DNA of 64,000 bases from Candidatus Thorarchaeota archaeon MP8T_1 (GTDB lineage: Archaea > Asgardarchaeota > Thorarchaeia > Thorarchaeales > Thorarchaeaceae). A program made the position numbers and the translations under genes. Positions 25,884-35,409 of the stretch are shown piece after piece. Location of the stretch: the NCBI GenBank assembly GCA_002825465.1, contig PJER01000008.1:21980-85979 (forward strand). The letters run 5' to 3'. The notes below the pieces were generated by a model. The model had not been told where the DNA came from and made no database searches. It was given only the letters and a program-made list of their open reading frames with translations. Position 1 is the stretch's first letter; each line of letters starts with the position of its first letter.

Positions 25884-26207
25884 TTATTTCAGCTTACCAA
25901 GAATTGCATCTTGAGCCTGCTTCATTGCGGCATCCTGTTGTTCGCTCAAGCTAGCTGCTTGCTTTCGAATATCATCATAGAACTCTTGTCTAGACGATAT
26001 TGCTCCTTCAATGAGGGCCGCAGCAGCCTCTGAGCGACTCTTGAAGATGCCAACAGCTACCATGGAGTCAAGTGTCTCGACTACACGCTTGTTCATCCTA
26101 GCAACGACTGGAATTTCTCTCTCTTCACCCTCAAATCCATCTGCAGAGATGTTTTTGAGAACTCGCTCTCTAAGTGACGATTTTTTTGATTTTTCTTCTT
26201 TAGACAC
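25884..26207 (-). CDS. Ribbon-helix-helix (CopG-like) DNA-binding protein
   Basis: 107 residues. A basic N-terminus precedes the RHH fold: strand EIPVVARMN, helix KRVVETLDSMVAVGIF, turn KSRSEA, helix AAALIEGAI. A helical, glutamine-rich tail (~40 residues) may extend the dimer. Start is GTG 26207. Its promoter carries two 7-bp repeats that recur as a longer array before the next gene upstream (26684-26739), so autoregulation and control of that membrane gene are likely; RHH repressors such as plasmid omega bind similar tandem heptads. Confidence 0.75.
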   Translation of the reverse strand: MSKEEKSKKSSLRERVLKNISADGFEGEEREIPVVARMNKRVVETLDSMVAVGIFKSRSEAAAALIEGAISSRQEFYDDIRKQAASLSEQQDAAMKQAQDAILGKLK

Positions 26208-26252
26208 TATAACAACCCGTGTGTATTTTTGTAAAATATGTATTTAAGATTG

Positions 26253-26273
26253 CGTATCGCGTATCATATATAC
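26253..26273 (-). promoter_or_regulatory. Promoter with short heptad operator before the RHH gene
   Basis: On the minus strand a TATA-like box (26265-26273) is followed at once by heptads TGATACG and CGATACG. The 21-bp block matches 26722-26742 at 20 positions. It lies about 45 bases before the RHH start codon. Confidence 0.6.
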
Positions 26274-26277
26274 ATTT

Positions 26278-26664
26278 TTATTTTGTGAACTGGTCTTTTG
26301 GATTGGTTCTTGGATTCTTTTGCTCACTCTGATTTGCATTGTTCTGTTTACTACCAATTCTGGCAGAAGCAGATCCAGCGCCTCTAAGTTGTTTGACCTT
26401 TCCATAGGTCCAATCAACAAGATAGATTTCAGCAAAGAGAACCAATACTACCATACCGGGGAGTGTTACCAGGGGGACAATTAGCAAGGTTGCAATTGTA
26501 ATAATACCACCGAAGGTCATTCCGTATTGACGCCGATTTCCTGAAGAACTATCTTCCATCTCTTCATCTGCCCAAGGGACAATGAACTCTAGCTCTTCAT
26601 CTTCCGCTTTAAACTCAATTTCAACTTCAGTTGCTTTATGTTTAGATTCAACAACTCGTTCCAT
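26278..26664 (-). CDS. Small acidic membrane protein
   Basis: 128 residues from ATG 26664, chosen because GAGGTG lies six bases upstream; GTG 26694 is in frame but falls inside the operator array. The N-terminal ~60 residues are acidic (EFKAEDEELEFIVPWADEEMED), followed by a long hydrophobic segment of one or two helices (GGIITIATLLIVPLVTLPGMVVLVLFAEIYL), then a polar, Asn/Gln-rich tail. No family recognised. It shares a promoter motif with the RHH gene just downstream, so the two are probably one regulatory unit. Confidence 0.65.
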   Translation of the reverse strand: MERVVESKHKATEVEIEFKAEDEELEFIVPWADEEMEDSSSGNRRQYGMTFGGIITIATLLIVPLVTLPGMVVLVLFAEIYLVDWTYGKVKQLRGAGSASARIGSKQNNANQSEQKNPRTNPKDQFTK

Positions 26665-26683
26665 TTGATTCACCTCATCCGCA

Positions 26684-26742
26684 ACGCGTTTCACGTTTCA
26701 CGTTTTATGTTTTACGTATCACGTATCGCGTATAATATATAC
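26684..26742 (-). repeat. Tandem 7-bp operator array in the membrane-gene promoter
   Basis: Seven contiguous heptads occupy 26684-26732. Read on the minus strand the units are TTATACG, CGATACG, TGATACG, TAAAACA, TAAAACG, TGAAACG and TGAAACG (consensus YRAWACG), with a TATA-like box at 26732-26742 on their upstream side. The array spans the likely transcription start and 5' leader, a repressor-like position. Confidence 0.7.
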
Positions 26743-26820
26743 TCGACATTTCTATATATGTTTTGTCTCATTAGTTAACTGACCATTTGATTGCGCGAAA
26801 CTCGGAGGGAGTACAGTCTG

Positions 26821-28335
26821 ATGGATCAACTTGGGACCATAACGAAGTACTACCAATTCATCGATGAAGAAACCAAGTCGATTCTGAATACTCTCATAGA
26901 TGAATCAAGTAGCTACTATGATTTTGTCCAGAGATTGTGTGAAACGGTCCTCAAGGGCGAAGTCCCAGAAAACTTGGTCTACCTTGCAGCAATTCATGCT
27001 TGGTTGTGTAGAATAAGAGGTACGGTAATGCAACTTGGAGAGAAGTATGGAGATCTACCTTTCATAAAGCCATGGCTGTATATTGTTGACTCCGGAGAAA
27101 GAGATCAGGTAATAGCTCATGATGAAGTCGTTGAATATATTGACAAAGCAATAGAAAACTCGATAGAAGTTTGGATGGAAGTGAACCTCCACATTCTTCA
27201 TGCATTTCTCCATCACCCCTTTGGAGAGGTCATAAGTCTGTTTGAGCCACTTGATAAAGTAAAGGGTTTGATTGCTACACATCCACATCTAGGCTGTTTT
27301 GAATCAGTATTGTATGCATTTGAAGCAATAGCAAAATTGAAAGAAGATAACATAAACGAGGCTCTTGAAATCCTCCAAAAAGGCAAGTTTCTCGCAAAAA
27401 GATATGACGATGCAGTGTACATGTACATGAATATACTTCAAGAAGCACTCATACTATCAGCAATCAATGTCAATGAATCAGCAGCGATGTTCGAAAATCT
27501 CTATGAGTTGGTTCAAGAGCTTCAGGTACCTGCTTTTGAAACTGAAATTTTGAATGATTCATCCCTATTATACGAAGTAATGGGCGAATTCGACCTAGTG
27601 ATTTCAAGCCATCAAGAAATCATGAAAATCATAGATGATATTGATGGACGTCTTAGCGATACAACTTTTATTATTCTTTCAAGAGCCTATGCCACTCTGG
27701 GTGATGGCCAACTAGCACTGGAATGGATTAACAGAGGAATAGAGGATAGTGGGCAATTTGAAGGGGCAATGATGTTAATCAGTAAAGCTTGGGCATTAGC
27801 ATTAGTCAATAGGATTGATGAAGCAGAAAAAGCGCTGGAAACTGCATACCCGCTAGTGATCAAAGCTGGTTTTGAGAGGCATCTAGCAGACTATTATCAC
27901 GTTTCAGGAGTAATTGAACAGAAAAATAGCAATTTCTCAGATGCACTGAATATGTTAGAAAAAGCATGGGAAATAACGAATAAAATTGGTATGGGAGGGG
28001 GTAACCTGAATCGTGCACTTCTTGATTTGGCTCGAGTTGAGAATTTGATTTCTGCTCGATCAAAAGATGATATGAAAGTTGTAGCTCCCGGAAAATGGCT
28101 TTCCACTTTGGAGAAGTATGCATATGAGCGTGACTTACCAGGTATCAAAATGTATGCAGGTCTAATCAAATCGGAGTTTTACCAGAACCAAGGACAACTC
28201 AAAGATGCGTTGGTAATACTTCAGGATACATTTGCCATCACAGACTCTCTAGGTGTTCAAACCCTTAGAAGAAAGATAACTAAGCAAATACAGAATCTTG
28301 AACAACTTCTCCAACAGGAGGGCACGATTTCTTGA
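26821..28335 (+). CDS. TPR-rich protein with conserved N-terminal domain (copy 1)
   Basis: 504 residues, soluble. An N-terminal region of ~100 residues (GTITKYYQFIDEETKSILNTLIDESSSYYDFVQRLCETVL ... YLAAIHAW) is shared with the next gene and is not recognised. The rest is a helical solenoid of TPR-like repeats (for example ALEILQKGKFLAKRYDDAVYMYMNIL, LVISSHQEIMKII, ALNMLEKAWEITNKIG). ATG 26821 is chosen for GGAGGGAG upstream and agreement with the paralog. TPR proteins scaffold protein complexes; partners unknown. It overlaps the next gene by four bases. Confidence 0.8.
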   Translation: MDQLGTITKYYQFIDEETKSILNTLIDESSSYYDFVQRLCETVLKGEVPENLVYLAAIHAWLCRIRGTVMQLGEKYGDLPFIKPWLYIVDSGERDQVIAHDEVVEYIDKAIENSIEVWMEVNLHILHAFLHHPFGEVISLFEPLDKVKGLIATHPHLGCFESVLYAFEAIAKLKEDNINEALEILQKGKFLAKRYDDAVYMYMNILQEALILSAINVNESAAMFENLYELVQELQVPAFETEILNDSSLLYEVMGEFDLVISSHQEIMKIIDDIDGRLSDTTFIILSRAYATLGDGQLALEWINRGIEDSGQFEGAMMLISKAWALALVNRIDEAEKALETAYPLVIKAGFERHLADYYHVSGVIEQKNSNFSDALNMLEKAWEITNKIGMGGGNLNRALLDLARVENLISARSKDDMKVVAPGKWLSTLEKYAYERDLPGIKMYAGLIKSEFYQNQGQLKDALVILQDTFAITDSLGVQTLRRKITKQIQNLEQLLQQEGTIS

Positions 28336-29819
28336 AACCAATGGGGACCATCACAAAGTACTATCCCTTCATCGATGATGATACGAAATCAATTCTTGAC
28401 ACACTCATGGATGAGGCTAGTAGCTACTATGACTTTGTTGGACTTTTGTGTAAAACAGTCCTTGAGAACGAGGTTCCTATCAATCTCGGATATCTTGCGG
28501 CTGTCCATGCATGGTGGACAAGAAAGAAAGATGTCATAGATCACATTCAAGAGAAATTCAAAGATGTACCTTACATTCATCCATGGAAATACATTCCTGA
28601 TATTACTGATATGAAGCAAGAGATAATTCATAATCAGATCGTTGAATCTCTAGATAGGGTACTGAAAGTCCCAGTAGAAGACTGGATTGAAACTGAACTT
28701 CATCTCTTACACGCGTATTTTCACTATCCGTATTTTGGTGATGTTTCAGGATTACTCAAACCTATAGAGGAAGCTAGAAAATTAGTTGATACTAATCCGC
28801 TCCTGAAGTGTTTTGAATCTCTAATCTATTGTCTCGAAGGGTGGGCTAAAGGATTAGAAGGTTATGTCCAAGATGCAATTGATTCTCTTCAAAAAGGTCA
28901 TCAGATTGCCAAAGATTACAACGATTTATTGTACCAGTATCTGAATCTGATTAATCAAGCATCCATAGTGTTATACATTGATGTCAAAGAATCTATTGAA
29001 TTGTGTGAGAATCTATATGATATGACTCAGGATCTTGGCGTTCCTTATTTTATTGCTGAAGTTCTAAATGATTCAGGTGTCGCTTTTGAAACTGCTGGAG
29101 AATATGATCTCGCGATATCAAGTCATATTGAGGCAAAGAGAGTTGCCGGAGAGAACGATTGGAGTAGTCAAATATTATCTAGAATCTATGCTTCTCTTGG
29201 TGATGGAACTAGAGCCCTCAATGAAATTAATCCGTACTTTGAATCTGAAGTAACAGCTGATAGTGCAATTTGGTATCTTAGAAGAGCTCGAGCTTATGCG
29301 TTGTTGCATAGGATAGAAGAGGCTGAACACGATTTAGAAAGTGTCTATGCACAAGTGATGAGGCGAGGCACGGATGTTTTCCTCGGATCATACTACCATG
29401 TTTCAGGTGAGATTGAGATTGCGAAATGCAATTACCTTGATGCTCTAGATATACTTGAAAGATGCTGGGAATTCTATAAGCGAGTTCCCCGAGTTCTTAA
29501 TCACAGCCTTATTCTCCTCGACTTAGCTCGCGTTGAATTAGAACTTGAGAAAGTGTCCATAGATCCCACTAAACTTGCTAGTCCAGGAAAGTGGCTTCGT
29601 GAGCTTGAAACACATGCTAAAGATCGAAGTTTGCCAGGAATTCAAATGCAAGCAGCCTTGATAAAATCGAACTTCTATCAGAATCATGGTCAGCTCAAAG
29701 ATTCTCGAGCAGTACTTGTTGATGCATTAGAAATTACTGACTCTCCCGGAGTAACAACCTTGAGAAAGATAATCGAAAAACAACTTCAAGAGATCGATTT
29801 ACTACTGCATGATGGGTGA
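28332..29819 (+). CDS. TPR-rich protein with conserved N-terminal domain (copy 2)
   Basis: 495 residues, a paralog of copy 1 along its full length: MGTITKYYPFIDDDTKSILDTLMDEASSYYDF at the start and matching TPR-like units through to LKDSRAVLVDALEITDS near the end. The start is TTG 28332, set by GGAGGG nine bases before it; ATG 28341 is in frame but less well spaced. The stop of copy 1 overlaps this start, so the two are translated together and may form a hetero-oligomer. Confidence 0.8.
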   Translation: MKPMGTITKYYPFIDDDTKSILDTLMDEASSYYDFVGLLCKTVLENEVPINLGYLAAVHAWWTRKKDVIDHIQEKFKDVPYIHPWKYIPDITDMKQEIIHNQIVESLDRVLKVPVEDWIETELHLLHAYFHYPYFGDVSGLLKPIEEARKLVDTNPLLKCFESLIYCLEGWAKGLEGYVQDAIDSLQKGHQIAKDYNDLLYQYLNLINQASIVLYIDVKESIELCENLYDMTQDLGVPYFIAEVLNDSGVAFETAGEYDLAISSHIEAKRVAGENDWSSQILSRIYASLGDGTRALNEINPYFESEVTADSAIWYLRRARAYALLHRIEEAEHDLESVYAQVMRRGTDVFLGSYYHVSGEIEIAKCNYLDALDILERCWEFYKRVPRVLNHSLILLDLARVELELEKVSIDPTKLASPGKWLRELETHAKDRSLPGIQMQAALIKSNFYQNHGQLKDSRAVLVDALEITDSPGVTTLRKIIEKQLQEIDLLLHDG

Positions 29820-29854
29820 GTTACTTCAAGTAGCTCTCAGTAGATCAAGTGTTA

Positions 29855-30670
29855 CTATGGTTTCTTTCCGAATAGGTACATGAGAGAAGCTGCAGATGAT
29901 CCGTAAATCTTCACCTGTTCTTTGATTGATTCGGCTCTCTCTAGTACCTCAGCATACGATGGATGTTCGTGTATTCTTTCTACATCATCATCAACTTGCT
30001 TGATTAAAAGCTCAATATGCTCAGCCCTCAAGGGATCTTGACACTTGTTGACATCATCACAGAATAGACATTTGATTGACCAAGAAGATTCGTAAGTTTC
30101 TATATCATTCAATCCTAGCTTGACAACGAGATTTCTCAGTTCTTGTCGAGTTAGAGATGCAAAATGAGGGATATCAAGGAGAGTATCTATCTTCACATTA
30201 AGATGATGTAATTCCATATCAACATGCTGAGCTTTGGTCTGTTCCCCATCAGAATACATTTCCTGGATAATGAAATATCCACCGGGTTTCAACACGCGAT
30301 ACATCTCGGAGAGAACTGTATCAATATTTTCAAGATGATGAATTGTATAGGATATGCATACAGTATCAAATTGATTATCTTGGAATGTCATTTTTTCAGC
30401 ATTCATCGCTTGGAGTGTTACAGGGGCTTCTTTGAACTCGCTTTTCCCTTTCTTAACATATTCCTCTGAAATATCAATACCTGTGAATGAATCATAGTCC
30501 TTTAGAACCTTCATTAGTACCTTAATGAACTCACCATCCTTAGTACCAACATCAAGGACTGCTCCGGCAGAAATGGTCTCAAATTTCTTTTTGACCTCGA
30601 TTGCACCAGATTCTCTTATCGCATTTGGCATATCTGCAATCAAATCATATCCTCCAGATAATGATGGCAC
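29855..30670 (-). CDS. Class I SAM-dependent methyltransferase
   Basis: 271 residues. The SAM-binding Rossmann fold shows VLDVGTKDGEFIKVL (motif I), an acidic residue in FTGIDIS, and FDTVCISYTIHHLENIDTVLSEMYRVLKPGGYFII (motifs II-III), as in UbiE/Methyltransf_11 proteins. A cysteine pair in CLFCDDVNKC (residues ~200-210) is unusual and could bind metal. Substrate unknown. Start is GTG 30670. Confidence 0.85.
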   Translation of the reverse strand: MPSLSGGYDLIADMPNAIRESGAIEVKKKFETISAGAVLDVGTKDGEFIKVLMKVLKDYDSFTGIDISEEYVKKGKSEFKEAPVTLQAMNAEKMTFQDNQFDTVCISYTIHHLENIDTVLSEMYRVLKPGGYFIIQEMYSDGEQTKAQHVDMELHHLNVKIDTLLDIPHFASLTRQELRNLVVKLGLNDIETYESSWSIKCLFCDDVNKCQDPLRAEHIELLIKQVDDDVERIHEHPSYAEVLERAESIKEQVKIYGSSAASLMYLFGKKP

Positions 30671-30821
30671 AATAGAAATCAGTAATCAATCCTTTGAGCT
30701 ACGCAGAATTCCAGAAGAGAAATTGAATAAGACGAATCAGCGAGAAAGTTAAAGCCATTTGCAGCAATCTACACAAGAAGATTGAATAGATTGCTGCTAT
30801 AGTTAGAGAGGGGTACATCTA

Positions 30822-32231
30822 GTGAGGAGGAGATTCTGTACTTTCATTGTTTTCATATATCTTCTAGTGTCAATAAATCAACTTCAAACTGGGGGTCCCA
30901 TTCAAAAAGAAACAGTGAGGGATGATTTTGCGCCCTTTGTAATGGGTGAAGACAATAGCCCGATTGTCATAAAATCGAATAGTGATTTCTCAAATTACGG
31001 ATGGGGAGGAGACGGATCTGAAGCAAATCCATACACGCTTGATGGGATTTCGTTGTATACCTATATGTTACCAGTATTAGAGATTAGAGACACAGATGCA
31101 TATTTTGTGTTGAGCAATTCATTTCTAAAACTTACTTCTAATTACCAAGGAGGAGGAATAATTACCTTGACAAATGTTACCAACGGAATCATCAGTAATT
31201 GTCAGATGGGCGATTATGCATTCGCTGAGAGTACCGGAATTCAAGGCTATCAAGTAGCAAATATATCGATTATTAACTGTTTGATAACTGGAAATCAAGG
31301 TATATTTCTTGAAGGAGCAATCAATTGTGTAATAAATGGCAATAGAATAACTCCACGAATTTCGGATATTAGCACATTTGGAATCTATATTTTATCTTCA
31401 AATCAAATGTTAATTTATGACAATACAGTATTGTATAAACAGAATGGAATTCAACTGATGGCAACAGACAACAGCATTCTTTATGGGAATTCTATTTATG
31501 GTTGTTACAAGGGACTAGGTCTTGATAACACAAGGGAACACGTGGGGCAGTCGGAGCATAATACTATCTATAACAATTCTATTGGATGGTCAGAGAATAC
31601 CAACGTTTTTGATTTTGGATTTCAGAATAGATGGGATGATAACATTAGTGTAGGAAATGCTTATTCTGATTACAATGAGTCAGGAGACTACATCATTTTT
31701 GAGGCTAAGGGTATAGTAGATAGGTATCCGAGGAAGTTGATTGATGATCTCTTTGGACCACGCATCATTCACCACTTTCAAAATTATGGTGATGATTTTG
31801 TTGAACCAGGGCCAGTCAATTTCACTATGTATGCAGATGTGACGGACATTTCAGGAGTAGACACAGTCTTACTGAACTTTAACGGAACAGTACATAAAAT
31901 GAATAGATCTATGAATGAGTCCACACCGAATAGTTACTACACTGTGTTTCCATATCGTGGAATCTACACAAAAACAATACATTTCTATTATGCATTTATT
32001 GCAAATGACACTCAAGGAAATTACTTTGAAACCACAGACAACTATGGAGACATCGCACTTTGGCACCAGGATATACCGTACTCTCCAATTCAACCAATCT
32101 TTCCTTTGTCATTGCCATTCATTATTGCAATTATCATCCCATTTGCAATTATTGGTACATGTGTTGCATATGTAGACCGCCGCTGGACTAATGAAAAGAT
32201 ACGATACGATGATGAGTTTGATGTGTCCTAG
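30822..32231 (+). CDS. Secreted right-handed beta-helix (NosD-like) surface protein with C-terminal anchor
   Basis: 469 residues. Signal peptide (FCTFIVFIYLLVSINQL), then a repeat region (residues ~90-270) with parallel beta-helix character: NGIISNCQMGDY, NISIINCLITGNQGIFLEGAINCVINGNRI, NQMLIYDNTVLYKQNGIQL, like NosD/PbH1 repeats. A second beta-sandwich-like domain and a C-terminal membrane helix (FPLSLPFIIAIIIPFAIIGTCVAY) follow. GTG 30822 is preceded by AGAGAGGGG. Such proteins often bind or process polysaccharide or decorate the cell surface. Confidence 0.8.
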   Translation: MRRRFCTFIVFIYLLVSINQLQTGGPIQKETVRDDFAPFVMGEDNSPIVIKSNSDFSNYGWGGDGSEANPYTLDGISLYTYMLPVLEIRDTDAYFVLSNSFLKLTSNYQGGGIITLTNVTNGIISNCQMGDYAFAESTGIQGYQVANISIINCLITGNQGIFLEGAINCVINGNRITPRISDISTFGIYILSSNQMLIYDNTVLYKQNGIQLMATDNSILYGNSIYGCYKGLGLDNTREHVGQSEHNTIYNNSIGWSENTNVFDFGFQNRWDDNISVGNAYSDYNESGDYIIFEAKGIVDRYPRKLIDDLFGPRIIHHFQNYGDDFVEPGPVNFTMYADVTDISGVDTVLLNFNGTVHKMNRSMNESTPNSYYTVFPYRGIYTKTIHFYYAFIANDTQGNYFETTDNYGDIALWHQDIPYSPIQPIFPLSLPFIIAIIIPFAIIGTCVAYVDRRWTNEKIRYDDEFDVS

Positions 32232-32299
32232 GATAGAATGTTCCGTCTGCATCATTCATTGATGAATTAGCACCGCGTCTATAAAATGAACATTCTATC
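32232..32299. repeat. 12-bp perfect inverted repeat between convergent genes
   Basis: GATAGAATGTTC (32232-32243) and GAACATTCTATC (32288-32299) form a perfect inverted repeat around 44 bases. A smaller stem, CATCA/TGATG, lies inside. It fills the gap between two convergent genes, so a two-way terminator or a small RNA/element relic are both possible. Confidence 0.6.
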
Positions 32300-32309
32300 A
32301 CATCTTTAG

Positions 32310-34694
32310 CTAGATGTATCCAGGATACTGTTTTAGAATTTCAGCCATCTCTTGGAGTTTCTTATCTACTCTGAAATAGACAGATTCCTCTTCATAGAAC
32401 CCATCAGGAAGTTTCTTACCAGCCTTGATTCCAGTCAGTAACTCTATTCCTTCATCTATTGTTCTTACCGTATAGATATGGAATTTCCCTGATTTCACAG
32501 CATCAACAATTTCCTCTTTCAGCATCAAATTCTGGGTGTTACTCTCAGGAATCATCACACCTTGCTTTCCAGTAAGACCATGAAGCTTGCATACTTCAAA
32601 GTAACCCTCGATCTTCTCATTGACACCGCCAATAGCTTGGACATCACCGTTCTGATTGACTGACCCAGTTACTGCAATGTACTGTTTAATTGGCAGACCA
32701 GAGAGTTCTGAAAGAATCGCATAGAGTTCGGTGCTTGATGCACTATCTCCATCTACACCGGAGTAGCTCTGTTCGAATGCGATTTTTGCAGTTAATCCCA
32801 GAGGCTTGTTATGAGCAAATCGACGGGAGAGAAATCCACTAATTATCATGATTCCTTTTGTATGTGAAGGACCACTCATATCAGCTTCTCTTTCTATGTT
32901 AACGAGACCTTGCCTTCCAACACCTACGCTAGCTGTAATCCGAGAAGGCCCACCAAAAGCATAATCACCAAAACTGAGAACCGCTAGACCGTTGACTTGT
33001 CCTACATGCTCTCCAGTTGTATCGATTAGAGTGATTCCTCGAGCAATCATTTCTTGTAGCTTTTCTTGAATTAGGTTCGATCTGTAAGTTTTCTCTTCAA
33101 CAGCTTTCTTGACGTGAGCGCGAGTGATGTGTTTTACTTTCTCCTTTTCTGCATAGAATGAGGCTTCACGAACAATATCGGCAACATCAGCAAACTTTGT
33201 TGATATCTTAAGCTGATCTTCAGCCAATCTTGAACTGTATTCTATGAGTTTGCCAATAGCATCCTTTGTGAGATGTTTTAGATCTTCCTTTGTGCAAACA
33301 TTACTGATGGCAGCAACATATTTACTGATATTCTCTTCATTTCTGTCCATTGTGATATCAAAATGAGCCTTTACTTTGAAGAGTTCCTTAAAGTCAGGGT
33401 CCTTTGTATAGAGCATCTCATATGCTTCGGAGTCCCCAATCAAAACCACCTTGACTTTGAGCTTTATCGGTTCAGGTTTTAGACTCCTAGCTGAGATAAC
33501 TCCAGAAGATTCAGCAGTATCTTCGATATTTATTTCCCCATTTTTCAAGGCTCGTTTTAGACTATCATACGCAAGTGGAGCCATCAGCAATTCAGGCACA
33601 GGAATGACAATGTATCCACCATTAGCTTTGTGTAAACTCCCAGGACGAATCAAGGTAAAATCAGTAGAAAGGATTCCAAATTTAGCTTCCTTCTCTGCTT
33701 GTCCAAAGAGATTGAGGTAGGTTGGATTTAATTCAGCAATAACCGGAGCACCTTTGAGATCTTCATTGTCAACTAGAATATTCACTTCATATTTTCTGAA
33801 GAACTGCTCCACTGCCATTTGAACCTCAGGAGAAGCAGGGAGGTCGTCAGGATTTTGGAGAAATGCGTCAAGATGGTCAAGAATATCATTCTGAACGGCA
33901 TCAATGTAGCTGATGACCCTACTAAGCCCAGTATAAGTTTCTTTTAGATAATTTACATGATGGTCAATTGCGAAGAGTGCGACTTTCCGGTTTAACTCCT
34001 TGATATCAGTCTTTGAACTTGCATCAATTTCTCTAAGCTGTCGCATTGTATCTCTAAGTTCGCCTTCAAGTTCTTCCCGGGATTTGTTCAGTTTTTGTTG
34101 AGTTACTGCGTCAAGAGACTCAAATTCATCTTGTCCCATCAGTTTTCCTTCACGAGTTGGTACAATCAACAGACCACTCTCAGAACTCTGAAGAGCAAAT
34201 CCTTTCTTTGTAGCAATATGGCTAATCTCTGAGAATAGTTTGTCTCGTTTTGCATCTGCTGCCTTCAAAGTAATTTTGCGGCGATTAGCATAGTCTTCAC
34301 TTTGAAATGCCTCGGGAAGAACTTTCTTCGTGTTTTCAATGAAGTCAGCAATATCCTTCTTGAGCTGCTTGGCTCTACCTTGAGGAACAGCAATAGCACA
34401 GGGCTCTGAAGGATTCTTAAAATTGTGAATATAACACCAATCAGAAGGTGGTGTTTTGGATTGAGCAGATTCTTCAAGGAACACTTTCACTGTGGTAGTC
34501 TTACCTGTACCTGGTTGTCCTGCAACAAAAATATTGAATCCGGGTTTGTCAATCTCAAGACCGAAAGATAGTGCTTTCAATGCTCGACCTTGACCAATAA
34601 TTTCGTCAAGTGGAGACAATTCAGCTGTAGTTTTGTATACCAGATGGCTTGTGTCATACTTCAATCTTATCTCATTGTATTCCAATTCTTTCAA
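32310..34694 (-). CDS. Lon-like ATP-dependent protease, AAA_32 (LonC/YcbZ-type)
   Basis: 794 residues. N-terminal AAA+ module with Walker A (GQPGTGKTTTVK, residues ~58-68), a long helical insert (residues ~160-280), the Walker B/sensor part (GGYIVIP...), and a C-terminal Lon protease domain. The catalytic serine is S651 in DGDSASS and the lysine K694 in NEKIEG, 43 residues apart as in classical Lon. No membrane helix, so it is not the archaeal LonB type but the bacterial YcbZ/AAA_32 group. Start is TTG 34694. Role: protein quality control or regulated proteolysis. Confidence 0.9.
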   Translation of the reverse strand: MKELEYNEIRLKYDTSHLVYKTTAELSPLDEIIGQGRALKALSFGLEIDKPGFNIFVAGQPGTGKTTTVKVFLEESAQSKTPPSDWCYIHNFKNPSEPCAIAVPQGRAKQLKKDIADFIENTKKVLPEAFQSEDYANRRKITLKAADAKRDKLFSEISHIATKKGFALQSSESGLLIVPTREGKLMGQDEFESLDAVTQQKLNKSREELEGELRDTMRQLREIDASSKTDIKELNRKVALFAIDHHVNYLKETYTGLSRVISYIDAVQNDILDHLDAFLQNPDDLPASPEVQMAVEQFFRKYEVNILVDNEDLKGAPVIAELNPTYLNLFGQAEKEAKFGILSTDFTLIRPGSLHKANGGYIVIPVPELLMAPLAYDSLKRALKNGEINIEDTAESSGVISARSLKPEPIKLKVKVVLIGDSEAYEMLYTKDPDFKELFKVKAHFDITMDRNEENISKYVAAISNVCTKEDLKHLTKDAIGKLIEYSSRLAEDQLKISTKFADVADIVREASFYAEKEKVKHITRAHVKKAVEEKTYRSNLIQEKLQEMIARGITLIDTTGEHVGQVNGLAVLSFGDYAFGGPSRITASVGVGRQGLVNIEREADMSGPSHTKGIMIISGFLSRRFAHNKPLGLTAKIAFEQSYSGVDGDSASSTELYAILSELSGLPIKQYIAVTGSVNQNGDVQAIGGVNEKIEGYFEVCKLHGLTGKQGVMIPESNTQNLMLKEEIVDAVKSGKFHIYTVRTIDEGIELLTGIKAGKKLPDGFYEEESVYFRVDKKLQEMAEILKQYPGYI

Positions 34695-34809
34695 CTTTTA
34701 TCCCAGTAATTGTGACCTTGACACAGAAATAAGATGTTACATATGGCAAAAAGACCTGCTAATTTCTCGAAGTTTACGTGATAATAACTAGTACCGGGTC
34801 AAATCTGAA

Positions 34810-35340
34810 TTACACATCTAATTTGAGTTTGAATGTTTTCTCGAATTTTTGCAGTTTTGGTGCAATCACATAACGACAGTAACCCTGATTCGGATTGTTC
34901 CTGAAGAAGTTCTGATGGTAATCTTCTGCAGGGTAGAATGTGTCAAATGCAGTAATCTCTGTCACAATAGGTTTGTTAAACTGTCCAGTGGCATCCAATT
35001 CAGCTTTCATCTTTTTTGCAATCTTCTTCTGTTCCTCGTTATGATAGAATATGACAGACCTGTATTGCGGTCCAACATCATTTCCTTGACGATTCAATGT
35101 TGTGGGATCATGAGTTTTGAAGAACACCTCAAGTAATTCAGAGAATGAAATTTGTTCGGGATCAAATTCAATCTGACATACTTCTGCATGTCCAGTCACA
35201 CCTGTGCAAACCTGTTCGTACGAAGGGTTCTTCACATGACCGCCTGAATATCCAGAAACTACTGATTTTACACCTTTAAGTTGCTGGAACACCGCTTCAG
35301 TGCACCAAAAACACCCAGTTCCAAATGTTGAAAACTCCAT
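34810..35340 (-). CDS. msrA: Peptide methionine-S-sulfoxide reductase
   Basis: 176 residues with the MsrA active site [17 protein letters not shown] and the family motifs [40 protein letters not shown] and EDYHQNF. It reduces methionine-S-sulfoxide in proteins, repairing oxidative damage. The nucleophile is Cys10. A C-terminal recycling cysteine may be the one in GYCRYVI. Confidence 0.95.
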   Translation of the reverse strand: MEFSTFGTGCFWCTEAVFQQLKGVKSVVSGYSGGHVKNPSYEQVCTGVTGHAEVCQIEFDPEQISFSELLEVFFKTHDPTTLNRQGNDVGPQYRSVIFYHNEEQKKIAKKMKAELDATGQFNKPIVTEITAFDTFYPAEDYHQNFFRNNPNQGYCRYVIAPKLQKFEKTFKLKLDV

Positions 35341-35409
35341 ACAAACCCATCCATATTATTGCTAATCAACAACAAGAAAGCGGCAATAATTCAGATGAAA
35401 AGGGAACGA

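Noticed and set aside
26244..26435. Extra minus-strand open frame downstream of the small membrane protein
   Set aside because: It overlaps the membrane gene in another frame and the RHH promoter block; no ribosome-binding site or domain.
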